From Saccharina japonica (lineage: Eukaryota > Sar > Phaeophyceae > Laminariales > Laminariaceae): a stretch of 64,000 bases of DNA. Positions 34,098 through 46,300 of the stretch are shown here, piece after piece. A program made the position numbers and the translations under genes. Within the stretch, counting starts at the first letter, position 1. Every line of letters starts with the position of its first letter. Below the pieces are notes generated by a model. The model had not been told where the DNA came from. It was given only the letters and a program-made list of their open reading frames with translations, and made no database searches. The stretch spans positions 61,532-125,531 of the forward strand of contig MEHQ01001399.1 in NCBI GenBank assembly GCA_008828725.1, given 5' to 3'.

Positions 34098-34346
34098 TAA
34101 ATACGCACACCATACGCTCACGGTGCCCTTTCCGCAAGTGTGTAGGGCCAATGGCGTGCTCTTACACCTACCGCTTATATCCTAGCAGGTACTTCGGTAT
34201 ATGCTCAAAATCTCAGTCGAACGAGTAGGCGTGCGCGCACCATATATACGCTTTCATCATGGTGCTCTTTCCGTATGTGTACCGTGGAACCAGTGGCGTG
34301 CTATTCACCGCTCGTATCCTGGTTCGGTACCCGGTCAAAATTATAG
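34098..34346. repeat. Diverged tandem pair at the 3' end of the GH88-WSC gene
   Basis: Two copies of about 115-135 bp share CACCATA, CTTTCCG, GTGT, AATGGCGTGCT/AGTGGCGTGCT, TATCCT and TCAAAAT in the same order. The second copy runs into the stop codon at 34341-34343. Confidence 0.5.
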
Positions 34347-37300
34347 GTCGTAGGAGTAGACGGTGATGGAACTGGCGCCACCGCAAGTCTGGCTGGCATC
34401 GCCAGTGCACTCGACATCGCACGTCGAATCGCCGAGGGCGTCAGGGCTGTCCGTGGACAATCCACAGTAGCACTGCACAGCATGCAGACAATGTGCAGGC
34501 GAGCGAGCGAGATGCGAGAGGGAAACAATATTGTGGTTAGAAAAAATCTTGGTCGGTGGTATGTATATGCGCAGTAGTGACCGGGAGGATCATCAGCAAT
34601 GTACTGCTGCAGTACATCAAGTTCACCCGAACGGGGATGACAACCAAATATATGTACCACGGGGTTTCCTACGCCTTGGCGTTATGACAACGTCGTCTGC
34701 GGAGCCTGTAATGTTGCCTACCAGGTATACGTTGATATCTGCATGGAGACTGTATGTTTGGTTTCTGAAAGGGCGAAATGAATGCCGAACATTCGCTATC
34801 TGTGATCAATTGTTGATGGTATTATTCTGCACTATCGTGCAAATTGCTCAAATACTGTTACAACTACCATGTATCTGGTAGGATACTGGTACACTGCAAT
34901 AACGCCAAGAACTGCCGTTATCTCTGACGTGCTTACCAGCGAGCCGTTCCTGGTCCCGAAGAAGGCGGACCCAACGCAGGCTGCCGCGCATTTCTGTGAA
35001 GTGCAAGAAACAGGACACGGCGATCGTTGGTCAGCTCATCTCGTTCGTATCGTCGATACGTATTAGCTCACGAGGCGAGAGGGGCAATGAGCACATACTT
35101 CATGGGTGACACCGCTTGTCGCAAAGACATCACACCACATTGAATGGCGCAGGCATCACACACACCTACGGACACGTTTGTTTGTCTACGATCTTCCAAT
35201 CAACAAGTCGTGCACATCACGATCTACAAGCAGTAAATATGCGCGTTGAAAACATACGCGCAGCAGCTACGACACAAACCAGCCATTTCGTACGGACACT
35301 GGGCGGACACTGGGGTATCGTTCGATGCTGCCATTTCGTACGGAAACTGGTTTAGGGATGAGCGAGGGCTTGGCCCTTGCGGATGGAGGGAGTTGAGCCA
35401 AGAGAACCGCGAGTTACGTATATGCGATAGTCTCGGTACTTTTCGGTTGTTGGGCCACATCGTTTCACGTTTTTGCTTTTCGTGGTCTGGATGTGTGCTA
35501 TTTCATCATGGTTTTGGTGTTTGAAACTCACGTTGCTCGGTACACATTGTTGTCAGGTGACAAATGCATGAACAGCAACGATCACAAGATGCCGAGTATA
35601 CATCTACAGAAGTGGATCCTAACCTCTACCGTTCTCAAGTGATATGCAGGGCTTTACTAATACAACAGATCAGGCCCAGGTATGTCCTAGGCCATGCAGG
35701 TTGCATAGCTCCTACCTGGCAACGTGAGCTACTGCCTGTCGACTATACAGACCAGGGGTATACCTGCCTGACCAGATCTACAGCAGTACATCATCACGTG
35801 GGCATGATCTGTATGGTCTGGCCGAGGTGTACAATCTTCCATCTCGGCAGCAGCGTTCAACGTAATATATACAACACATCGGTAACAGGCACTGTAGTAA
35901 GGTATTACGCGTAACTCTTACCTCAGTGGTCATGACGTTTCTCCTCTTCAGCACGGACCCGCTGAGAACCGGGTCTTCTTTGGTGTCGTTGAAGCACCCC
36001 AACGGCGAGAACGCCACAGGGGCAGGGGTCACTGCCAAACATCGGTCAAAAGATGGCAAGGGCAAGGGGTCAAAGCATGCAGTGTTAACCTGTTAGTGTA
36101 ATTCGACGAAGGACACAGACACAGGCTAGAGCGATAAAAACACACCATGTATAAATAATAGAGTGAACTACAGTACACAGTACGTATGCACCAACGAAAG
36201 GCCGATAGGGCATCGCCAACCAGCGTGGTGATGACTAAGACTGCAATCTCACAGCTGTTTTTTGTTTTTTAAAGATGCATTACTGTTGATATTGATAGTG
36301 GTGTGTGCTTACCGCAGATCCCATTGTCGCATTCGACCACCACAGCGCTGCAGTTGGCTCCGCCCTCAGAGCAAGATTCCGGCGATCTGGAGTTTACACA
36401 ATCGATACGCGCAGCATGTGTTCAGGTACAGTGCAGGACACCAGCGATGAGAAACAGAAAATCTGATCCAGGTTGGATGTTTTTTCGGAGAATGGGCGCG
36501 TTCCACACTTACTTCAGTATAACCGACTCCCGAATTTACGATCTTCCTGCAAATCCTGCATTTCGTATTGCTCGTTTTCTTACGTAGCCCTGTTGAGATT
36601 GCCTGACAGTGACGGTAGTTCCAGCCGCGGTAGACAACCTTTAGTTGTTGGCGCGTACGGTCTAGAGGAAATCCCGCGTACTTAGTATTATTTTTTATTT
36701 TCACCGTGGTGTATACGATGTTGGCAATGTACTACTACTGTAGTCACACCAGAACGCGGCCGTTTATTTCGCGCGGATTCGTACGTACCAGGTATGATAT
36801 ATATGATCCAGGAGTTTACACAAAAGTGTCCTCGATGCGTATCGAGCCATGACCTGGTTCCTCGCCCAACTTATCCAAACCAACAAGCACAACAAGCTTA
36901 AGTTAAACAAGCATCACAGGCTGGGCTCACAGGTCAAGGGCGTGCCCAAGGATAACGTGGTTCACCACAACGCCGTTGGTCGCGCTTCCATCGCTTTCCG
37001 AGAACACAATGGTGACGCTCGAGACCGAGTCCCAGGAACCCGCGGCGAACACTCCGGCCGTCAGCGCGAATAGGGCTCTGCAGCAACGATGAAAAATCGA
37101 GCGATTGCATGGATGGACAAGGTGGTGATGGGACAAGGCAAGGGGTCAGACAAGGGCAGATTCGCAGGAGGGAGTGGGAAGTCGGGGTCCAAGGAAATTG
37201 GAGAAATGATGTCGATGACTGGCGGTTTGCTGTTCGTCATATATAGACGCAGGCTACAGCCAAAACGAGGTGTAAGCAGGCCGGCACCTCAAACCGAGAG

Positions 37301-40300
37301 CTCGGAATATTTACTACAGATATTAGATACATCGCAACAGCATAATTGTTGGTACCGCTGAAAGAGTGCCGACACATCTATATGCATTAACACCAGGGTA
37401 GGGCAAAATATACGGTACAATACTCGTAGTAGTAAGCGTCTTGCTGCTGGCAAAAAAGTACTTACGAGTTTTCCCCAGTGGCCCATCCGTCAACCGGGGG
37501 TACGATTTCAGTTGTGACAGTAGCAGAACCGCTCTCGAAAACCAACGACGCAGGCACCAAGTCCACGTTGTCCAGTGTGATTCCGAACCTGTTTATTGAC
37601 GGGAGCAGACGGAGGAGGGTTGCATGGCCACGTTGTGAGACACGACCACCATGTGGGTGCATTCAAAATGCCGCAAATAAAACACGCTGTCATTATCTTC
37701 GTTTTAACCCGTTTAAACAGCCGCAAGTATTAAACATATACGAAGTGTAGGTGCAAGCTAGTTCCGGGTGGTTTCTCAACCGTCGCCGCCACCGATCGCG
37801 AGGCAACGCCGTCCCCCACCAAGACAAACCTCGGAGGTAGTCAACAAGAGCGTCAGCATCAAGCGAAAGGTTCTCCCCACACGAAGGTCGGAAGCGGTTC
37901 ACAAATAATACCGGAATCGCCGGCCATGACCTACTTCTATTGCTGCAACGAAAGCCAAACGAGAACGACTACTCTATGATACCGACTACCGTTGTGTACG
38001 TAGGGTCGCCCGACTTGTAAAAAACGGTGAGTGCCTCACCATACTATCACAGCGGAGGTTGCCACCAGCCCGCTGAGGTCGACGTCGTTGTCCAGAGCAG
38101 CTGAGCCGAAGGTCGCGGTGATGTCACCAGACCCGCTCGACACGGTAACCTTGTCCTCCTGGCGGAGAAGGATGGACGGAGCCATGGCGGTGTAGCGGAT
38201 CTGCGAAAAAAAAAAAAAAAAAACGAGGGTGTCAAGGAACGTATCGTCAGTATTCGCACGTTTTACATAATATAAATGTTCGTAAATGCACACTGCTGTA
38301 CTTAATGGACGTGATATCATACGCACACCAGGACAACTACTGTATTGTGTTTTGGTGCGTGCTGCAGGCGGTAGAGAAGCAGTTACACGGAAATCACCCT
38401 CGTCAATCGGTGGATGAAAACTGCAGCAGTACGTTAGGCCTAACCGCCAAGCAAAAACCAAAGAGATTATCAACCCCAACACCAATAACAGATACCACAG
38501 GTATCGTGGAGCAATACGCATGTTGTTAATAACTGGTAACATATAATATGTCTTGATGAAATGCGCATGCTGTTCAGTCCCTGGCTGGACTATAAATTCG
38601 GATCTTCCTAAGTGCAAATAATATCGCCCATGGGGCGTGCACAATGCAACGATTCCAGTGGCGAGACGAATGGAGAATGGTACACAACCACCTGACCACC
38701 CAATAACCGCGTTGCACCCTCTAGATGCATCCTTCACGCGGTGCAGCCTGCATACAAAGGCTGTCGTCGTACGCACGCACGCCAGCGTGCCTCGCGCAAC
38801 ACAAGAGACGAATCGGACAAGTATGTGCCCTGTGCCACTCCCCACTCCTAAATGCTCACGTGATCACAACTAGATGACGCTATTTCGTAGAGAGCAAGGA
38901 AAATGTCGACAACGGCGTGCCACGACTTGAAACAGTGAAACTACTGTACCCACACACGAGCACGTAGCGTAACTCACCATGGACTCGAGAAGGAAGTAGT
39001 CGGCGAAAACTGCCCCGACCTCAGGGTCTGACCACCGTGCCGACGATCGGCGCAAGATAGACTGCCAGCCGTCCGTTGCGTCAGGGTCGTAGTAGCTCGC
39101 GGTGAACAAGAGCGACCCCAGGTACAGCTGGGCCTGCTCCAGGTAGATCGCTTCCCCTGTGTGACATAGCACGTCGACCAACAGAGGTGATAAGAGAAGA
39201 GGAGCCGCGAGTTGGAGACAACAGAAGATGCTGACTCGGTAAATACATATATACAATGTATCATACCGGCCAAATATAGCTATTAATAGGATGTACGGCG
39301 TAGACCGATTATTTAAAGGGTTTTACCTACCTGGTAGGTTTTAGTGTGGAAAGCCACACCTCGTGCTATTATACTCGTGCTCGGAGGAGCGAGTAGAGCA
39401 CCGTATATATATAACTCGCACGATACTTATTTCGATGTACGAGTTGTTCCAAACTACGATCCATCCGCCATTGGAGCGGAGGGGCCGGCCCTAATTTCTA
39501 GTACAGCAATATATATACAACAGATGCCTGGCATACACGTATGTAGGTTTGGTATGGATTTTTGACTTGAATCTCACCGGTGAAGTGGAACAATTCAAAG
39601 AGAGCAGATGCCACGATAGCCGTAGAGGATGAGTCCTTGCTGTTGTCGGAGTCCTCGGGGGCGTCGAAGTCGGCGAAAGGGACGTTGTCGGTCGGCAGAT
39701 TGTCCTCGTAGTATCTGTGGGGTCAAGTCAACACATCCAAAACAATGGTGAAAACACAACGAACGTAAGCCCCAGGGTGTCAGGTACGTGCTATACCAGC
39801 AGGGTATCATATACCGAGCAATATCGGAAAGGAATGGAGGCAGCCCACAGGCATACATGGCGGGAAAGAGGGAGCAACGGCGCCACAATGGAAAGAGGGA
39901 CACAACACAAGCATCGGGTATATCGGCACGGCGAAACAAAAAAGTTGTTTACCCAAAGAACATCATCGCAGTCAATCCAAAGCACAACTTGTTTTCTCTT
40001 TCATGCACCTGGATTGCTAACAGGGTAGGTCTTACCTGTCATATATGGCATTGGATTGTCTGCTCTGCTTACTGCACTGCAGCGCAGTATCTCTGTGTCG
40101 TGGTTTTGTGACCACAGAACTGGTACCTTTCTAGGATTAAGAATTAGCACGGACACTGGGTGTGCTGGATGTCGACGGGTAGAACGGATGGTGCAATGTG
40201 AAGAACACACACACATATGTACAAACTTCTTCCTTTTGCGGCATTTGACGTATTATTGATATAATCTTACACTGTTGATACAATTGCTGCCTGACAACGA

Positions 40301-43300
40301 CAAGAAAGGTGTGCCCATTGCATTCGTATCTCGCATCGTCGAGGCTGCTCTGCGACTTGCGACTTACCCCAGCAGGTCGACGGAGTGCTCAAGGAACCTC
40401 GATGATCCAATGAACCGGTAGACCATCACGAATCCGTAGATTGCCCATGCTTGGCCCCTGCTCCATGTCGAGGAATCTTGCCACCCCTGGTAGGTACCTG
40501 AAACATGTCCAAAGTATGTTCAACAGGAATTAGCAAAATGAAAACAGAGCTCGAGCAGGATAAGGAGAGGGTTGTTTTTGGTAGGTGTTTTGTTACGGCG
40601 TACTCCTGAAAGTGTCGCCGATGACAGTTGCAATGACCGTGTGCCTTGTCTGTTTGTCTGCCTGCCTGCTGGTTTGTCGGTCTTCCGCGGCTGTCCAAAA
40701 CTGATTAAGGAGGGAGAGCAAAAGCACTGCCTCATGCTACTACGAATAGACCTATAAACCTGGCGCATTCTACCTGGCACCTTGTAGTACGTATACTTCG
40801 TGCGTTGCGTAGTGCCGGCACTCAAAATACAAGCTCGCGTTCCCGCGACGACGGCTAGTGAACACCATGCTATCATGTTATCATGTTATCATGTCCACCG
40901 TTAGTGAATAGAATGCATCATGCGTACGGTTAGTGAGCACCATGAATCCTGTGTATGTATCATGCGTGACGCGTGCTATATACGATAAAGGTATACCTTT
41001 TTTTGGCTGAAACGTTTTCGGAATGATCAAAAAGGGCTCCTCCTTAACCCCTTAAGAACTGGTCCCACGAATTTGGGGATAAACTACTTGGAATTAGTGT
41101 GGGGCATTTTTTTCAGTTATGAATGGGTTATAACCCAAAATCGTGTGTTGCAATATGTTTTCACCGCATCCTTCGGCCATGGGACTGGCTCATCGGGTAC
41201 CACGTTTAGTCGCGTCACGTATATATATATGACGTATGAGATGGTGTGCAAATACCTTGGTCCACCAGGTCTCCGGTGTCCGGGTCATAATCGGCGACGT
41301 GGAAGGTGCTGTAGTCGTCACGAACGATGTCCGTCCAGGTCGTGTCTGCATGCCTGTATTGTACATCGTAAAACACCGACAAAAATTGAGCAAAATTCAA
41401 AGGTCGTGGGGTAAGAGCACTGCTACTGTATACTGCTGTAATCGAGACGGGGTTGTTATTTAAGTGAAAAATGTAAAAAAGCATTGAAGCGATAGCATTA
41501 TACCTGGTACATATGTTTCTTGTTTTTCTCCAAGTCTCGTTTATCCATCACCACAAGTGTCCGTCACAGCAGTCACTTGGATTGGCGCCATCTCTGCATC
41601 TCTTTTCGCAGAGACAAGAGCCTCGAGACGCATCATTCCATCACGGGGCTCATTTGGTGTAATGAGAGACAGGGCAACGACAAGCATCATCATCCTATCA
41701 CGGAGCCCCTTCGGTTCAGTCGGTCGCCCCGATGGTCTAGAGGTAACCTCGAACGCTTCTGAACGTTGATGTCTGGAGTTCGAATCTCACGTGGGTCGGA
41801 CTTTTGAGTTTATTTGCAAAAATAAATAAAAAAACGGAATCAACTGCTGAGAGCGCCAATTAATAGTAGCGTGGGTAGGCACAATTCGATGCGAGTCGAC
41901 GAGGGAAGGAAAGGCTGAAGTCTTCTCGCGATAAAAATGCAAGGCAAGAACCGTAGTGGGGGAGGAGGGAGAGGAGCCTACTTTGTGACCCCGGATCTGA
42001 GTTACGACTAGGGAGGAGAGAGAAAGGAAGGGCGAAGATAATAAATGGGATGGACAAAAAAAAAAAAAAAAAAAAATGACCCAAGTAACATCGACAGCAT
42101 CATGACATACATGACACTTATCGCGGAGCTGCTTTGGTTCCGTGACCCCAAGTATCATCGGCAGCATCACGACATACATGAACATATACGAGCCTCTCGA
42201 GAAACCAAGCACTCACTCTTCCACCGCGGGTTGGTATTTGGCCTCTCCTCCGTTGAGCCACGCCCACAGCATGACCTCCATGTTCATCATCATGTCCACG
42301 TTTACGGCTCGTTCCCACTCGGGGCGTCGGCTGGGCTCGTCCCACGACCAGAAAGCGGGGATGTTGCTCTGCACGGAAATGCCACACAGACACAAGACAC
42401 AAGCGCGGAAACGTTACACACTTCGTCGCACCAGGTATCAGTAACGACAGCAGTACTGTTAACAGGGTATATGATAGGATTGCATACACCTTCGCAGGCG
42501 TTAGGCAGACCAATTGGCTTTGAGAAGTGGGTGTATCGAGGCTCGATTCTCCCCGATTCGGAGACCTGGTGTGCCCCTAAGCGAATATAAGTGAAATCGC
42601 TACTTGGGCGTTATATTTCAAGGCGGGACAACTAGAAACGTATACATTGGCAGACGGAAAGTAGGGGGGGGGGGGAGGCACGTGTGGTTGTGCTTACCTG
42701 ATACCTGAAGTCGTACAACGACTCAGCGGCAGTCAGAACCCTGGTCTTGTAGGATTCCGTGCCGGCCAGCCTGTACCCAAGGCCGAAAGAATCGTACGCC
42801 TGCGCCACAGCAACACACAGGAGACACACAGAAGACACACAGGAGACATGTCAACTTGAGGAGGGATGGATTTTCCAGTAAAGTATGGATGTACCCCAAT
42901 CTTACTTGGATCGAAACACATCCCGGGTATACCCCAGTGCCAGCTGGCCAAGATCCTCCAGGTTGTTTCAACGGATCCACGATAGGAAAGGTATTTCTGG
43001 ATCGGAATCACAGCCGTTGGGATTCCCATAGCGCCTTACCAGGTCAATATATATATGGCATGTATCAAGTTGATGCTCGTGTGTGTAACATGTGCCCGAC
43101 GGGCGGGATCGGATGAATCCGGAAACTGATGTGGGATACTCTTACTATTACTATTGTATTTCATTCGGATGCGCACAAGAAAAATAGAAGGCACGAGTAT
43201 TCAAGATAACATATTCACAAATCTGATCCTAAAATGTGATGATAGCCTGCTCATGCCCAGGGGAACTTTCCAGCAACACTTGATGCCCGTTGGTACGATC

Positions 43301-46300
43301 TTCCGGAGGTTTGCATGCACTGCATTGCTATGAACGACTTGAGTTTGTTAAGACACCGGTCGATTGAAAATGTCTGTTCAAATGTTATTATTGAAGCACA
43401 GCTTTGCCGACTCCCTTACGTAAAAACGTTCACCAATTAGCTTGCAATACAACTACGAATAGTTCGTTGTGCCCCACTTGGAGCAATTGGACAGTAGTTG
43501 CGTCGCGTTGCCTGCGTCACCTGAAAGCCGAGGTCGTTGTCGTTCAATTCCTCCACGCCCTCAAGGCCCTCCGTCATCATCTCCGCCTTGAGCTGCCGTA
43601 CAGTCGCATGCGCGGTAGTGCAGCAATACGGTTAGCATAGATCATACTGCTGTACACAGGTGTCACTTAGTAAGTCGAACCTTGGCGACCATCAGCACGA
43701 GAGCTCTACTGTTGAAGATCCGATGGAATCTGTTGTTGGCTAAAATTACACGTACGCAATTGAGAATGCTTGCATGGTGTGTAGGCGCACGTATAACGGC
43801 ATGTTTCATGCTGGATCTTAACGCAGTCTACAGCCGTCGATTCGGTGGGAGCGGGCGTGCATGTAGTATGGGAAGAGCCGTCTTGGGCCGGGCAAAAGGC
43901 TTAAAAATTGCGCAGACTATTCAATGCGGAGCTCAGCGGACTGATCACCATACTTCATCATGTGTCAGTACCTAGTCAGTAGTGTCGTTGGTGGTGGGTA
44001 ATATGTGGTGCACGGTAGATGGATCTGTGGATCTGGATGTTTTTTGTCTGGATATTGGGTGGATGTGGATGTGGACGTTAGTTGGGTGTGCATGCTTGAA
44101 GGTGGACGCGCATGGATTCGAATGCGGATGCGGATAGATGTGTGTACGTGGTTGCTCGGCATGTTGAATACAAATAAATATGCGCGTACTCGTACCTTCC
44201 AGGCCTCGTCTCCAGTGTATTCGTACTGGTACCAGAACATGCCGGCCACCATGCCACTGACGTTTTCGAATGTACCCACGACACGCAGGGGGAATGAGCG
44301 GAGTTTAGCGAGGTCAGGATTGGGCATGAGATGTCACGCTGTTATTACTGTAGTACTGCTGTGCATATACTGCCGTAACCGAGATGTCTCAATTTTTGTT
44401 GGGAAATGGTGTCAAGCTGTCATGCTACGAACAAAATCAGCAGGCGGTTACAAACATAGAAGTATCACGTTAAGCATGAATACCAGTAGAAGTTACAAAT
44501 AAATTACGTTGGATACCTGGAACAAAAAAGATAGCTCGTTCGAAGAGGACAAATACAATGTGTTCCGTATGCGGCACATTCTCATGATGCACGGCCGTCG
44601 ACGGTCTTCTATTCAGTAATAGTTTACCGTTAATTACTGTACAGTACCGGCCCGCTCCTAAGAAACCAGAAATCGGGCTTAGGCTGACTTTCTCATTTGA
44701 GAAAGGGGTGTGTCCCACACTAAATTCAGTATAATAGCTGTCGACTTTCTTATTTCCCCCGTAGTGTTTAGGCTGGGTTTCTTGTGGGGCACTTTCTCAT
44801 GAGAGGGCCGGTAGTGTAGTTCATACATTGGCGATATGGAAGGAGGAGAGGGGCGTTCTCATTTTCTGCTTGCCTTGGCCATTTGACTATTGACCACGCA
44901 TCCCTTTCGAGACGGAGCGGAAGTCCATTCGACCATTGAACACGCATCCCTTTCGAGAAAGAGCGGAAGTCACTTTTAGGTCATGTTTTCCTAACCGCTC
45001 AGAGCCGCACTCGGCCGAATGACCACTCTACTATTACTATTCCTTTGCATGCCTTTTGTTTTCCTGAAATGAGCATCAGCATGGATTATTTGGTACCCTA
45101 CGCCAACAAACTACTGTAGTTTCGAGTCTGTAGAGTGGGGTACAGAGCCACCCACCCGAGTGGCTTGAACGAGGGAGATTAAATGATGGCATCATACCCC
45201 CCCTACCGGCCCTACCGGGTGGACTAGGACGCCGCCACTACAGACAGCAGTAGCGTTGGGGATGCATGCTGTAGTAAGAGGGGTAGCATCGATTTTGATG
45301 TTTTTCTGAGGATGTTAGCCGCGTTCGAAGGTGTGTGACACGACTGATGTATCAATGTACCTGGTCCAAACGGTCTTGTCGAGCAGCTCGTCGTCCCCGT
45401 TGACCGTGTTCCATTGTCCCTCGGTGTCCGTGTAGTCGGTGAACGCCCCTTGCGTAACCAGCACCTCGTCTGCTAGCACCGTTAGCTGCTCGCCCGCGAA
45501 CCCTGCTCATGTTCGGAACATTCAGTGTGGCATATTTGAGATAGGCGTTGTGATTGGCATCGCGATAGGCGTCGGGCGCAGAGGCGGGGAGGCCTTGCCC
45601 TCGGATAAATAAAGTCACAATACTTACTGCTGTCTGTCGTAAAAACACGTACATACATCGTACGATGTGCAGATACTTGTGGTGCTGTGACACTCTATTG
45701 CTGTACGTACTGCATGCATTTTTACCCGTATGTATAAGACGCACGATAAGACATCCTCTCGAACGGTTCTCCCATGAATCTGAGTTTATCGACAACGGGA
45801 ACAGCAGTACAACTGCCGAGCGAGCAAACACTTTCGTTGTGTGTACCCCTGTTCGGGAATTGAGCGGCTTGGAAACTCGCGTTTTAGATGGCGAGTTTTC
45901 TTATCGCCCCTGGTACATGGTATGTTATGGTTAAGTTATATATTATGGGTACACGGCACCATGGAAACATGGAAACGGGGGGCGATGCAGTGCGCTAAAC
46001 TTTCAAGTATATATGAATAGTATACACCTGGTTTTATATACACCGGGTATTATATACCTGGCATGTATATATGCCGGCAGCCCTGAAGTGAAAACACAAA
46101 ACACGCCTACCCGTACACCACCCGACTTCAACCATGCGTTTCAAGGTACCAAGACAATGCTGTGAAACATCTGGTGAAAAGGAGGATCTATACGAGTATA
46201 CCATACTATACCATACCACCATACGCCGCTATTACTACAGTATACAGTGTAATGATAAGCCCGTCGTAGAAGCTCTAAACTGCCATCAACAAATGCCGGG

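Larger units (their letters stand above)
26404..34340. other. Convergent spacer between the two genes, no convincing gene
   Basis: It holds the 3' flanks of both genes, a CAG triplet run near 27500, the palindrome-rich block at 28946-29475, the telomere-containing inverted-repeat element at 31085, a family E copy, and scattered short open frames. Frames at about 31745-32460 look slightly coding-like and are discussed as a finding. Elsewhere I see nothing I can support. Confidence 0.6.

Noticed and set aside
36928..36930. TGA as the end of the GH88 gene after exon 13
   Set aside because: A consensus GTGAGC donor overlaps it, and splicing to 36386 leads in phase through the Cys linker to a full WSC domain.
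38037..38039. TGA as the end of the GH88 gene after exon 11
   Set aside because: A GTGAGG donor at 38039-38038 overlaps this stop, and splicing to 37588 keeps the phase and continues the beta-rich module.
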